Source: Kitasatospora aureofaciens
Lineage (GTDB): Bacteria; Actinomycetota; Actinomycetes; Streptomycetales; Streptomycetaceae
Reading direction: 5' to 3'
Assembly: GCA_000720845.1 (NCBI GenBank)
Contig: JODU01000018.1
Coordinates: 1 to 64,000 of the forward strand
Length of the DNA: 64,000 nucleotides
Shown here: positions 16,987-24,879 of the stretch, piece by piece
Numbering within the stretch: position 1 is the stretch's first letter
Layout: each line of letters begins with the position of its first letter
Notes under the pieces: generated by a model
The model's input: the letters and a program-made list of their open reading frames with translations, nothing else
What the model was told of the DNA's origin: nothing
Database searches by the model: none
Program-made: the position numbers and the translations under genes

Positions 16987-18330
16987 ATGGTGGAGACACA
17001 CGGCGGGGGGCCGGGCGACGGCGCCGCTGAGGTGCTCGACCGCCCGCTGCCCGACGGCGTGCGCCGCCGGGTCGTGCAGATCGTGTCCGACGGCTTCGGC
17101 TCGCTCACCCTCGGCGAGCTGCCCGCACAGCTGAGGCAGTACGCCAGGTTCGCCCCGAACCGCAGGGCCAAGTTCGCCGGCAACGCCATGGCCGCCGCCG
17201 TGGAGACCGACCCGCTCTTCCGCCGGCGCATCGGTGAGAAGTTCCGCGACGCCCAGCCCGAGCTGGCCGACGCGCTGGACGCCGGGTCCGCGCTCCCGGC
17301 CGCCGACCCGCTGGACGTGGCCGCCGCGGCCTACGTACTGCGCCCGCACGGCTGGGTGAAGCTGGTCACCGCCGCCGGCGAGGAGGCGCAGCGCGCGGAC
17401 GCCGAGCGTGCCGACGAGGAGAACCGGGCGGAGCTGGAGCGGCTGCACGAGGAGCTGGCCCGGGCCCGGGAGCACACCAGGACCGAGACCGAGCGGCTGC
17501 GCGCCGAGCTGGACGCGGCGAAGCGGGAGACCGAGTCGCTGCACCGCAAGCTGCGCTCCGCCCTCAGTGACGTCAAGCGCGGCGAGGCGGCACTGCGCAA
17601 GGTCCAGGCGGAGCTGGACGCCGTACGGGCCGAGGGGCAGATCCAGATGTCCGCCGCCGAGAGCGAGGCCCGGCGGCTCAAGGCCCGCCTGGGGGAGGCC
17701 GAGGCGGCCCTGGAGGCCACCCGCAGGGCCGCCCGCGAGGGGCGCAGCGTCGAGGACATGCGCGTACGGCTGCTCCTGGACACCCTCCTGGACGCCACCC
17801 AGGGGCTGCGGCGCGAGCTGGCGCTGCCCCCGGTGTCCGTGCGGCCCGCCGAGACCGTGGACGCGGTCGAGCCCGGCCGGATGACGCCGAAGGACATCGC
17901 CAACCGGGCCCTGTCCGAGAACGACCCGGCGATCCTCGACCAGTTGCTGGCGCTGCCCCAGGCGCATCTGGTCGTCGACGGCTACAACGTCACCAAGACC
18001 GGCTATCCGCAGATGCCGCTGGAGAAGCAGCGGCTGCGGCTGCTCGGCCAGCTCTCCCAGCTCGCCGCGCAGACCGGCGCCGAGATGACCTGCGTCTTCG
18101 ACGGCGCCGAACTGGTGGCGCCCGTGCTGCTCGCGCCGCCGCGCGGGGTGCGGGTGCTGTTCTCCAAGCCCGGCGTCACCGCCGACGAGCTGATCCGCCA
18201 GCTGGTGCGGGCCGAGCCGCCGGGCCGGCCGGTCATCGTCGTCTCCACCGACCGCGAGGTCGCCGACGGCGTGGCGCGCGCCGGCGCACGCCCGGTGGCG
18301 TCCGCGGTGCTCCTCAAGCGGCTTTCCTAG
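16987..18330 (+). CDS. NYN-domain (YacP/PIN-like) RNA-processing candidate with coiled coil
   Basis: A 447-residue protein. The N-terminal 130 residues are globular with no recognised motif; residues about 135-270 form a long Glu/Arg/Ala-rich coiled coil (RAELERLHEELARAREH); the C-terminal part (about 310-447) is a NYN domain with HLVVDGYNVTKTGYP, MTCVFDGAEL and the final VVSTDREVADGV acidic triad. NYN domains share the PIN nuclease fold and act on RNA. In Rae1/YacP the target is mRNA on ribosomes; here the coiled coil suggests an oligomer. The start is ATG 62 bases after the zinc-ribbon gene. Confidence 0.88.
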   Translation: MVETHGGGPGDGAAEVLDRPLPDGVRRRVVQIVSDGFGSLTLGELPAQLRQYARFAPNRRAKFAGNAMAAAVETDPLFRRRIGEKFRDAQPELADALDAGSALPAADPLDVAAAAYVLRPHGWVKLVTAAGEEAQRADAERADEENRAELERLHEELARAREHTRTETERLRAELDAAKRETESLHRKLRSALSDVKRGEAALRKVQAELDAVRAEGQIQMSAAESEARRLKARLGEAEAALEATRRAAREGRSVEDMRVRLLLDTLLDATQGLRRELALPPVSVRPAETVDAVEPGRMTPKDIANRALSENDPAILDQLLALPQAHLVVDGYNVTKTGYPQMPLEKQRLRLLGQLSQLAAQTGAEMTCVFDGAELVAPVLLAPPRGVRVLFSKPGVTADELIRQLVRAEPPGRPVIVVSTDREVADGVARAGARPVASAVLLKRLS

Positions 18331-18581
18331 CCGGCCGTCGGCTTCCGGCCACTTCTCTTCACTTCCGCACCAACCGTAACGTAGGCGCCCTATGCCCGAA
18401 TTGACGGAACCGTCACGCAACGTAGCGTCAGAAGGGTGTCACTGCAGGTGAGTTGCGGCGAAAAACGCGGTGCGTAACCGTGATTTTTCGGCGGAGGATT
18501 TGAACTGATCACGAGTGGGTCACTAGGGTCACCCTTCGAACCCTCGAACGGGTGATCCCTCTCAAGAAGGAGCTCGTCTCC

Positions 18582-19625
18582 GTGGCGTCCCACCGTCGTC
18601 CCAAGCAGCCGAGCCGCACGCGCGTGACCGTGCTCACCACCGCTGCCGCCGCCGCTGTCGCTCTCAGTTCCCAGGCCGCCAACGCCGCCCCGAGCGAGAA
18701 GCCGAGCAAGGACGAGGTCAAGGCCAAGGTCGACAAGCTCTACGAGGAGGCCGAGCAGGCCACCGAGAAGTACAACGGCGCCAAGGAGAGGCAGGAGAAG
18801 CTCCAGAAGGAGATCTCCACCCTCCAGGACAACGTCGCCCGCGGCCAGGAGGAGCTCAACGAGCTGCGCGACGGCCTCGGTTCGATGGCCAGCGCCCAGT
18901 ACCGCTCCGGCGGCATCGACCCCTCCCTCCAGCTCTTCCTGTCCGCCGACCCGGACAACTACCTGGACAAGGCCTCCACCCTCGACCAGCTGAGCGGTCA
19001 GCAGGTCGAGGCGCTGAAGAAGATCCAGGTCAAGCAGCGCGACCTCGCCCAGCAGCGCTCCGAGGCCTCCGAGAAGCTCAAGGACCTCTCCGCCACCCGC
19101 ACCGAACTGGGCAAGAAGAAGAAGCAGGTCCAGGGCAAGCTCTCCTCCGCGCAGAAGCTGCTCAACACGCTCACCGCGCAGGAGAAGGCCGCCCTCCAGG
19201 ACGAGGAGCAGCGCTCCAACCGCGCCAGCGAGCGCCAGGTGCTCACCGGCGGCAAGTCCACCCCGGCCTCCGGCCGCGCGGGCGCCGCCTTCGCCGCCGC
19301 CCAGGGCAAGATAGGGACGCCGTACGTCTACGGCGCCACCGGCCCGTCCTCCTTCGACTGCTCGGGCCTGACCTCCTGGGCGTACGCGCAGGCCGGCGTC
19401 GGGATCCCGCGCACCTCGCAGGCGCAGGCCAACTACGGCACGCGCATCTCCTCGATGAACGACCTCCAGGTCGGCGACCTCGTCTTCTTCTTCAGCGACC
19501 TGCACCACGTCGGCCTCTACGCGGGCAACGGCCAGGTCCTGCACGCGCCGCGCACCGGCACGAACGTCCGCTACGAGTCGATGAGCACCATCGGCGGCCC
19601 GTTCATGTTCGGCGTACGGGTCTGA
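18582..19625 (+). CDS. NlpC/P60 peptidoglycan hydrolase with coiled-coil domain (paralog 1)
   Basis: A 347-residue exported protein. The GTG at 18582 is chosen because GAAGGAG (18566-18572) lies nine bases before it and it opens a normal signal peptide (MASHRRPKQPSRTRV, then AAAAAVALSSQAANA). Residues about 40-215 form a coiled coil; the C-terminal 115 residues are an NlpC/P60 domain with Cys260 in SSFDCSGL, a His in HHVGLYAGNGQ and a second His in QVLHAPR. It is a D,L-endopeptidase cutting stem peptides, comparable with mycobacterial RipA-type proteins and Rv2190c. A closely related gene follows directly, pointing to tandem duplication. The 250-base leader contains no riboswitch that I can recognise. 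Confidence 0.93.
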   Translation: MASHRRPKQPSRTRVTVLTTAAAAAVALSSQAANAAPSEKPSKDEVKAKVDKLYEEAEQATEKYNGAKERQEKLQKEISTLQDNVARGQEELNELRDGLGSMASAQYRSGGIDPSLQLFLSADPDNYLDKASTLDQLSGQQVEALKKIQVKQRDLAQQRSEASEKLKDLSATRTELGKKKKQVQGKLSSAQKLLNTLTAQEKAALQDEEQRSNRASERQVLTGGKSTPASGRAGAAFAAAQGKIGTPYVYGATGPSSFDCSGLTSWAYAQAGVGIPRTSQAQANYGTRISSMNDLQVGDLVFFFSDLHHVGLYAGNGQVLHAPRTGTNVRYESMSTIGGPFMFGVRV

Positions 19626-19728
19626 CCGTGCTCCGCGGACGGGCCCGGCCCGGACGCCCCGCGCCACCCGAAGTCACCCCCACCGTGCCGCCCGTTCGGG
19701 CGAATCACGTCCGGGCCCTGTGACCCCC

Positions 19729-19760
19729 GCCCCGCCGGTGACCTGCGTCAGCGGCGGGGC
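19729..19760 (+). terminator. Hairpin between the two NlpC/P60 genes
   Basis: GCCCCGCCG (19729-19737) pairs perfectly with CGGCGGGGC (19752-19760) around a 14-base loop, 103 bases after the first paralog's stop. Probable terminator, giving the two paralogs separate transcription. Confidence 0.6.
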
Positions 19761-19860
19761 GCCGTGTTGCGCGGCCCCGTAGGTCGTTGGCCGGTGCCCC
19801 GCCGTGGGGTTACTGTCTGCCGCGTTTCCCCGTCCGCCAGCGGAAGGAGTGCGGCTTCCC

Positions 19861-20877
19861 GTGGGGTCCCATCGCCGCCTTGCACCATCCGGGTTCGACC
19901 GTGGCTCCACCGCCGCCGTCGGACTGCTCTCCGTGGCCGCCGCACTCCTGGGCGCCGTACCGGCCGCGGCCGCTCCGCACGACGACCGGCGGGCGGAGGT
20001 GGACCGGCTCCACACCGAGGCGGAGCAGGCGACCGAGGCCTACAACAAGGCCGACGCGCGCACCGACGCGCTGCGCGAGGAGGTCTCGACCGCGCAGGAT
20101 TCCATCGCCCGGCAGCAGCAGCGCGTCAACACCATGCGGGACGCGCTCGGTTCGCTGGCCGGCGCCCAGTACCGCTCCGGCGGCATCGACCCGTCGCTGG
20201 CGCTGCTGCTCTCCGCCGAACCGGACGACTACCTCGACCGGGCGTCCGTGCTCGACCGGATCACCACTCGTCAGGCGGGTGAGCTGAGGCAACTCCAGCA
20301 GGCGATGCGCGACCTCGGCCAGGACCGGGCCGAGGCGGCCCGCAAGCTCGCCGAACTGGAGAAGGGCCGCAAGGCCGTCGCCGCCCACAAGAAGACCGTG
20401 GAGCGCAAGCTCGCCAAGGCCCGCGCGCTGCTCGCCGCCCTGCCGGACGACGAACGCGACGCCTACCGGCGCGGGTCCCGCTCGGGGCGCGAGGACCTGA
20501 CCGCCCTCGCCGGTGCCGCCGCCCCCGCCTCCGGCCGGGCCGCGGCCGCCTTCGCCGCCGCCCGCTCCGCCCTCGGCAAGCCCTACGTCTGGGGCGCCAA
20601 CGGCCCCTCCGGCTTCGACTGCTCGGGGCTGACCCAGTGGGCCTACGCACAGGCCGGCGTCGGCATCCCGCGCACCTCCCAGGCGCAGTCCGGCGCCGGG
20701 CGGCGGGTCTCCCTGTCCGAGGCGCGCCCCGGCGACCTGGTCGCCTACCGCGACGACGCCAGCCACATCGGCATGTACGCGGGCAACGGCCAGGTGATCC
20801 ACGCGCCCTACTCCGGCGCGCCGGTGCGCTACGACCCGGTCGGCATGATGCCGGTCTCCTCGGTCACCAGGGTGTGA
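19861..20877 (+). CDS. NlpC/P60 peptidoglycan hydrolase with coiled-coil domain (paralog 2)
   Basis: A 338-residue protein with the same plan as its upstream neighbour: signal peptide, coiled coil, NlpC/P60 domain with Cys254 in GFDCSGL and His in SHIGMYAGNGQ. GTG at 19861 is chosen over an earlier GTG at 19804: GGAAGGAG (19842-19849) fits it, and GSHRRLAPSG aligns with the start of paralog 1. The block AQYRSGGIDPSL is identical in both. Differences lie mainly in the coiled coil and the linker. Confidence 0.92.
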   Translation: MGSHRRLAPSGFDRGSTAAVGLLSVAAALLGAVPAAAAPHDDRRAEVDRLHTEAEQATEAYNKADARTDALREEVSTAQDSIARQQQRVNTMRDALGSLAGAQYRSGGIDPSLALLLSAEPDDYLDRASVLDRITTRQAGELRQLQQAMRDLGQDRAEAARKLAELEKGRKAVAAHKKTVERKLAKARALLAALPDDERDAYRRGSRSGREDLTALAGAAAPASGRAAAAFAAARSALGKPYVWGANGPSGFDCSGLTQWAYAQAGVGIPRTSQAQSGAGRRVSLSEARPGDLVAYRDDASHIGMYAGNGQVIHAPYSGAPVRYDPVGMMPVSSVTRV

Positions 20878-20953
20878 CGCCACGGCCCCTCCCGGCCCCG
20901 GCGCTCATCCCGCCCGGTGCCTTCCGCCCTCCCCCGCCCGTACGATCGGGAAG

Positions 20954-22147
20954 GTGGCTGGTCGAAGGCGGGTGTCGGGTTCCTCGGTGGTGGCGCTGTG
21001 CCTGCTGCTGGTCGCGCTGGTGGCCTGCGGCGGCCGGACCGCGGCCGACCCCGCACAGGCCGACGTCCAGCGGATCCTGGACCGGCGCGCGGCGGCCGTT
21101 CTGGCCCATGACGCGGCCGCATACGCGCGGACCGGCACCGGTACCGGCTTCGACCGCCTGAGCGCGATCCCGCTGGCCGCGTGGTCCTACCGGGTACGGG
21201 AGGTCGAGCGCACCGGCGACACCGCCACCGCCGACGTCGAGCTGCGCTACCGGGTCGAGGGCTACGACCGGGGCGCCGTCACCGCGGGCCGCACCGTGCG
21301 GCTGGGCCGGGACGGCACGGGCGGGGCGTGGGCCGTCGAGTCCGACCGCCCCGCCAAGGAGTCCGGCCAGCAGCCCTGGGACCAGGGCGCGGTCCAGGTC
21401 GTGCGCGGCACGCACAGCCTCGTCCTCGGCGTCGGGCAGTCCACCGCCTCCCTGCGCGGCTACGCCGGCCTGGCCGACCGGGCGGTGCCCGCCGTCTCGG
21501 ACGCCTGGGACGGCGACTGGTCCCGCCGGGTGGTCGTGGTCGTCCCCCGGTCGGTGGAGGGCATGGCGGGCCTGCTCGGGTCCCCGGCCTCGTCCTACCG
21601 GGGCATCGCCGCGGTCACCACCGGGGAGACCGGCGGCCGGGAGCACGCTCCCGCGGACCGGATCATCGTCAACCCCGACGCTTACGGGCTGCTCGGCAGC
21701 CTCGGCAAGCAGGTCGTGCTCACCCACGAGACGACCCATGTGGCCACCCGCGCCGACACCACCTCGGCCACCCCGCTGTGGCTCTCCGAGGGCTACGCCG
21801 ACTGGGTCGGCTACCGCGGCAGCGGACGCACCGCCGCCCAGGCCGCCCCCGAACTGGCCGACGCGGTCGCCGAGGGCCGGGTGCCCGCGCGGCTGCCGAC
21901 GGACGAGGACTTCGGCTTCACCGCAGAGGCGGAGGAACTGGCCCGGGCCTACGAGGGCGGCTGGCTGGCCTGCCGGATGATCGCCGAGCAGTGGGGCGAG
22001 GGCCGGCTGGACGCGTTCTACCGTGCCGTGGGAGCCCACGACGAGCGCGCCGGCGCGGTCGAGGACGCCCTGCACGAGGTGCTCGGCACGACCCCGGACG
22101 ACTTCACGGCACGTTGGCGGGAGTATCTGCGGACGGGTCTCGGCTGA
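20954..22147 (+). CDS. Putative metallopeptidase lipoprotein (HExxH)
   Basis: A 397-residue exported protein. The signal peptide ends in a lipobox LVAC (Cys about residue 25). The N-terminal half is strand-rich (possibly NTF2-like). The C-terminal half holds HETTH at residues 258-262 and LSEGYADWVGY about 18 residues later, giving the third zinc-ligand Glu of gluzincin-type peptidases. The GTG start has TACGAT seven bases upstream and only a badly spaced GGGAAGG, which suggests a leaderless mRNA. Its place after two wall hydrolases hints at an envelope role; the substrate is unknown. Confidence 0.82.
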   Translation: MAGRRRVSGSSVVALCLLLVALVACGGRTAADPAQADVQRILDRRAAAVLAHDAAAYARTGTGTGFDRLSAIPLAAWSYRVREVERTGDTATADVELRYRVEGYDRGAVTAGRTVRLGRDGTGGAWAVESDRPAKESGQQPWDQGAVQVVRGTHSLVLGVGQSTASLRGYAGLADRAVPAVSDAWDGDWSRRVVVVVPRSVEGMAGLLGSPASSYRGIAAVTTGETGGREHAPADRIIVNPDAYGLLGSLGKQVVLTHETTHVATRADTTSATPLWLSEGYADWVGYRGSGRTAAQAAPELADAVAEGRVPARLPTDEDFGFTAEAEELARAYEGGWLACRMIAEQWGEGRLDAFYRAVGAHDERAGAVEDALHEVLGTTPDDFTARWREYLRTGLG

Positions 22148-22212
22148 GCCGGGGGCCTACCGGGACGTGCGGCGGGGGTGTGGGGGCGGGCTGCCGGGGG
22201 AGGGTGCCGGGG

Positions 22213-23478
22213 TCACGGCGTGCCGGCAGGTGTGTCCGTGGGGGTGGCTCGGCTGAGGCGGGCGGGTTCCGCGGCCGGGGGCGGGGCCGCGGGGCGTACC
22301 GTGCTCCGCCACAGGGCGCGGGCGGCGAGGAGGGCGGCGGCCACCAGCAGGCCGTTGCGGACGAACAGGAGTGTGATGCCGAGGGGGGTGCTCGCCACCA
22401 CGTCCGCGAACAGGACCGGGAACTCCAGCACCGTCAGCGGGGTCGCCGCCAGCACCAGCGCGACCGGCACCCGCATCCGGCTCGCCCGGAAGCACCGGCA
22501 GACCGCACCGAGGCCCACCAGCCACACCAGGTACTGCGGGCTGATCACCCGACTGGTCACCGTGAACATCAGCACCGCCACGAAGGCCGCGTCCGCCGCC
22601 GTGTGCGCCGCGAACCGGGGGGCCGCAGACCGCGAGGCCCTCAGCCGCCACAGCAGCAGCCAGCCGAACGCCACCGCGCTCAGCCCCAGGGAGACCGTGC
22701 CCGCCGTGTCCACGTGCGGCCCCAGGAACTCCATCGAGCCGTAGTTCAGCAACACCCCGCCCTCCCAGCCGAAGTGCCGGGCGACGTGGAAGACCAGCGA
22801 GCCCAGCGACTCCACCTCGACGCCCCGCTCGCGCTGGAACGTCAGGAACGCGAACGCCCCGGGCATCGACACGGCGAACAGCGCGGCCAGCCCCGCCCCG
22901 CTCACGGCGGCGGCGATCCACGGCCCCCGCCCCCGCATCCCGACGAGCACCAGCGCCGGCCACACCTTCAGCAGCGCCCCGAGCGCCGCCAGCGCCCCCG
23001 CCACCCGCGGATGCCGCCCGGCGGCGAGCAGCGCGGCCACCGCGACCGCCGTGACCATCACGTCGTAGCGCGCGTACACAGTCGGCCCGAGCAGCGGCAC
23101 GCCCACCACCCACACCCAGGCCCCGCGCGGCGACCGCCCGGCGCCCCGCCCCGCGTGCCACAGCAGCGCCAGGACGGCGGCGTCCGTGACACACGCGAGG
23201 ACGAAGAAGGCCGTCGCGTACTCCAGGAAGGGCAGCAGGGTGGGGGAGAGGACCGCGAAGGCCGCCGCCGGCGGGTACTGCCAGGTGACGTCCTCCAGCG
23301 GAAACGTTCCGGTGCGCAGGACGTCGGACCAGTCCCGGTAGATGACGGACACGTCGCTGGTGACGTCCGGTCCGGGGAAGACCAGCACCTTCAGCACGAA
23401 CAGCAGCAGCACCAGCCGCGTGGCGCCCCAGACCGTCGGCAACCACACCGGTGACCGCCCCGCGTCCCTCGTCTCCAC
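22213..23478 (-). CDS. GT87-type (DUF2029) polyprenol-dependent mannosyltransferase-like membrane protein
   Basis: A 421-residue protein with 10-11 membrane segments and the GT-C style first loop (VFPGPDVTSDVSVIYRDWSDVL, acidic pair). WQYPPAAAF and PQYLVWLVGL are typical of GT87 proteins, which include mycobacterial arabinan/mannan transferases using polyprenyl-phosphate-mannose. GTG at 23478 is chosen because GGGAG lies just upstream and the first membrane segment begins soon after; the longer in-frame extension to 23709 is arginine-rich and overlaps the divergent gene. Neighbour of a PimB-like gene, consistent with envelope glycolipids. Confidence 0.83.
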   Translation of the reverse strand: METRDAGRSPVWLPTVWGATRLVLLLFVLKVLVFPGPDVTSDVSVIYRDWSDVLRTGTFPLEDVTWQYPPAAAFAVLSPTLLPFLEYATAFFVLACVTDAAVLALLWHAGRGAGRSPRGAWVWVVGVPLLGPTVYARYDVMVTAVAVAALLAAGRHPRVAGALAALGALLKVWPALVLVGMRGRGPWIAAAVSGAGLAALFAVSMPGAFAFLTFQRERGVEVESLGSLVFHVARHFGWEGGVLLNYGSMEFLGPHVDTAGTVSLGLSAVAFGWLLLWRLRASRSAAPRFAAHTAADAAFVAVLMFTVTSRVISPQYLVWLVGLGAVCRCFRASRMRVPVALVLAATPLTVLEFPVLFADVVASTPLGITLLFVRNGLLVAAALLAARALWRSTVRPAAPPPAAEPARLSRATPTDTPAGTP

Positions 23479-23622
23479 GTGCTCCCTGCCCGTCCGTGCC
23501 CGCCTCGTACCTGCCCGTCCCCGCCCCGTACCGGCTTGTCCGCCGGTGCGGCCATGATGACCCGGACCCCTGTGGGCGTGCCACAGGACGCAGCCGCGCC
23601 CGGCACCCCGCGACCGGTTCGG

Positions 23623-23628
23623 TAGGGT
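23623..23628 (+). promoter_or_regulatory. -10 box of a probable leaderless promoter (PimB-like gene)
   Basis: TAGGGT ends seven bases before the GTG at 23636, and there is no ribosome-binding site. No good -35 is seen. This spacing implies that transcription begins at or next to the start codon. Confidence 0.55.
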
Positions 23629-23635
23629 CGGCGGC

Positions 23636-24778
23636 GTGCGCAAGACCTTGATCGTGACGAACGACTTCCCGCCCCGCCCGGGCGGCATCCAGGCCTTCCT
23701 GCACAACATGGCGCTACGGCTGGACCCCGAGCGGCTGGTCGTCTACGCCTCCACCTGGAAGCGCGGCCGCGAGGGTGCCGAGGCCACCGCGGCCTTCGAC
23801 GCCGAGCAGCCCTTCACCGTCGTACGGGACCGCACCACGATGCTGCTGCCGACACCGGGCGCCACCCGGCGGGCGGTGGGCCTGCTGCGCGAGCACGGCT
23901 GCACCTCCGTGTGGTTCGGGGCGGCCGCACCCCTCGGCCTGATGGCCCCGGCGCTGCGCAGAGCGGGCGCCGAGCGTCTCGTCGCCACCACCCACGGCCA
24001 CGAGGCGGGCTGGGCCCAGCTGCCCGGCGCCCGGCAACTGCTGCGCCGGATCGGGGAGTCGACGGACACGATCACCTACCTCGGCGAGTACACGCGCTCC
24101 CGCATCGCGGGCGCGCTCACGCCCGAGGCGGCCGCGCGGATGGTGCAACTGCCGCCCGGCGTCGACGAGAAGACCTTCCACCCGGCCAGCGGCGGCGACG
24201 AGGTGCGCGCCCGCCTCGGCCTGACCGAGCGCCCCGTGGTCGTCTGCGTGTCCCGCCTGGTCCCGCGCAAGGGCCAGGACACCCTGATCCGCGCGATGCC
24301 CCGCATCCTCGCCGCCGAGCCGGACGCCGTCCTGCTGATCGTCGGCGGCGGCCCCTACGAGAAGGACCTGCGCCGGCTCGCCGTCGAGACGGGCGTCGCC
24401 GCCTCCGTCCACTTCACCGGCGCCGTGCCCTGGTCCGAACTGCCCGCGCACTACGGCGCCGGGGACGTCTTCGCCATGCCCTGCCGCACCCGCCGGGGCG
24501 GCCTCGACGTCGAGGGCCTGGGCATCGTCTACCTGGAGGCCTCCGCGACCGGCCTGCCCGTCGTCGCGGGCGACTCGGGCGGCGCCCCCGACGCCGTACT
24601 CGACGGCGAGACGGGCTGGGTGGTCCGGGGCGAAGACCCGGACGAGTCCGCCGACCGCATCACCACCCTCCTCGCCGACCCGCAACTGCGCCGCAGGATG
24701 GGCGAGCGGGGCAGGACCTGGGTGGAGGAGAAATGGCGCTGGGACCTGCTGGCCGAGCACTTGAGAACGCTGCTGTAG
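23636..24778 (+). CDS. GT4 glycosyltransferase, PimB'-like mannosyltransferase
   Basis: A 380-residue GT-B fold enzyme. N-terminal TLIVTNDFPPRPGGIQ is the classic GT4 start, followed by ATTHGHEAGWAQLPG; the donor site has CVSRLVPRKGQDTLIRAMP and the EX7E stretch EGLGIVYLEASATGLPVV. The best match among known actinobacterial proteins is PimB', which adds mannose from GDP-mannose to phosphatidylinositol mannoside at the inner face of the membrane. The synteny with Rv2188c (pimB) supports this. A repeat element follows six bases after the stop. Confidence 0.88.
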   Translation: MRKTLIVTNDFPPRPGGIQAFLHNMALRLDPERLVVYASTWKRGREGAEATAAFDAEQPFTVVRDRTTMLLPTPGATRRAVGLLREHGCTSVWFGAAAPLGLMAPALRRAGAERLVATTHGHEAGWAQLPGARQLLRRIGESTDTITYLGEYTRSRIAGALTPEAAARMVQLPPGVDEKTFHPASGGDEVRARLGLTERPVVVCVSRLVPRKGQDTLIRAMPRILAAEPDAVLLIVGGGPYEKDLRRLAVETGVAASVHFTGAVPWSELPAHYGAGDVFAMPCRTRRGGLDVEGLGIVYLEASATGLPVVAGDSGGAPDAVLDGETGWVVRGEDPDESADRITTLLADPQLRRRMGERGRTWVEEKWRWDLLAEHLRTLL

Positions 24779-24783
24779 GACAA

Positions 24784-24823
24784 CGCCCCAAGGGCGCGGG
24801 GAACCGCGCGACCAGCCACGACG
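24784..24823 (+). repeat. Dispersed post-gene repeat, copy 3
   Basis: Starts five bases after the PimB-like stop with CGCCC-CAA-GGGCG (24784-24796), a small hairpin, then CGGGGAACCGCGCGACCAGC. Sequence to 24870 further resembles the longer form of this element. Same orientation as the gene it follows. Confidence 0.8.
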
Positions 24824-24879
24824 AACCGGCACCCGCCCGCGGTGAGCAAGGGGCACCTCCACCAGGCGCCCCGGCCCCG

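Noticed and set aside
18331..18581. Possible c-di-AMP (ydaO-type) riboswitch in the leader of the first NlpC/P60 gene
   Set aside because: Some Streptomyces wall-hydrolase genes have one, but I could not find the conserved ydaO blocks in this 250-base leader.
23479..23709. Longer N-terminus for the GT87 protein
   Set aside because: Arg-rich extension without a signal-like pattern that would overlap the divergent PimB-like gene; the GTG at 23478 has a good ribosome site.
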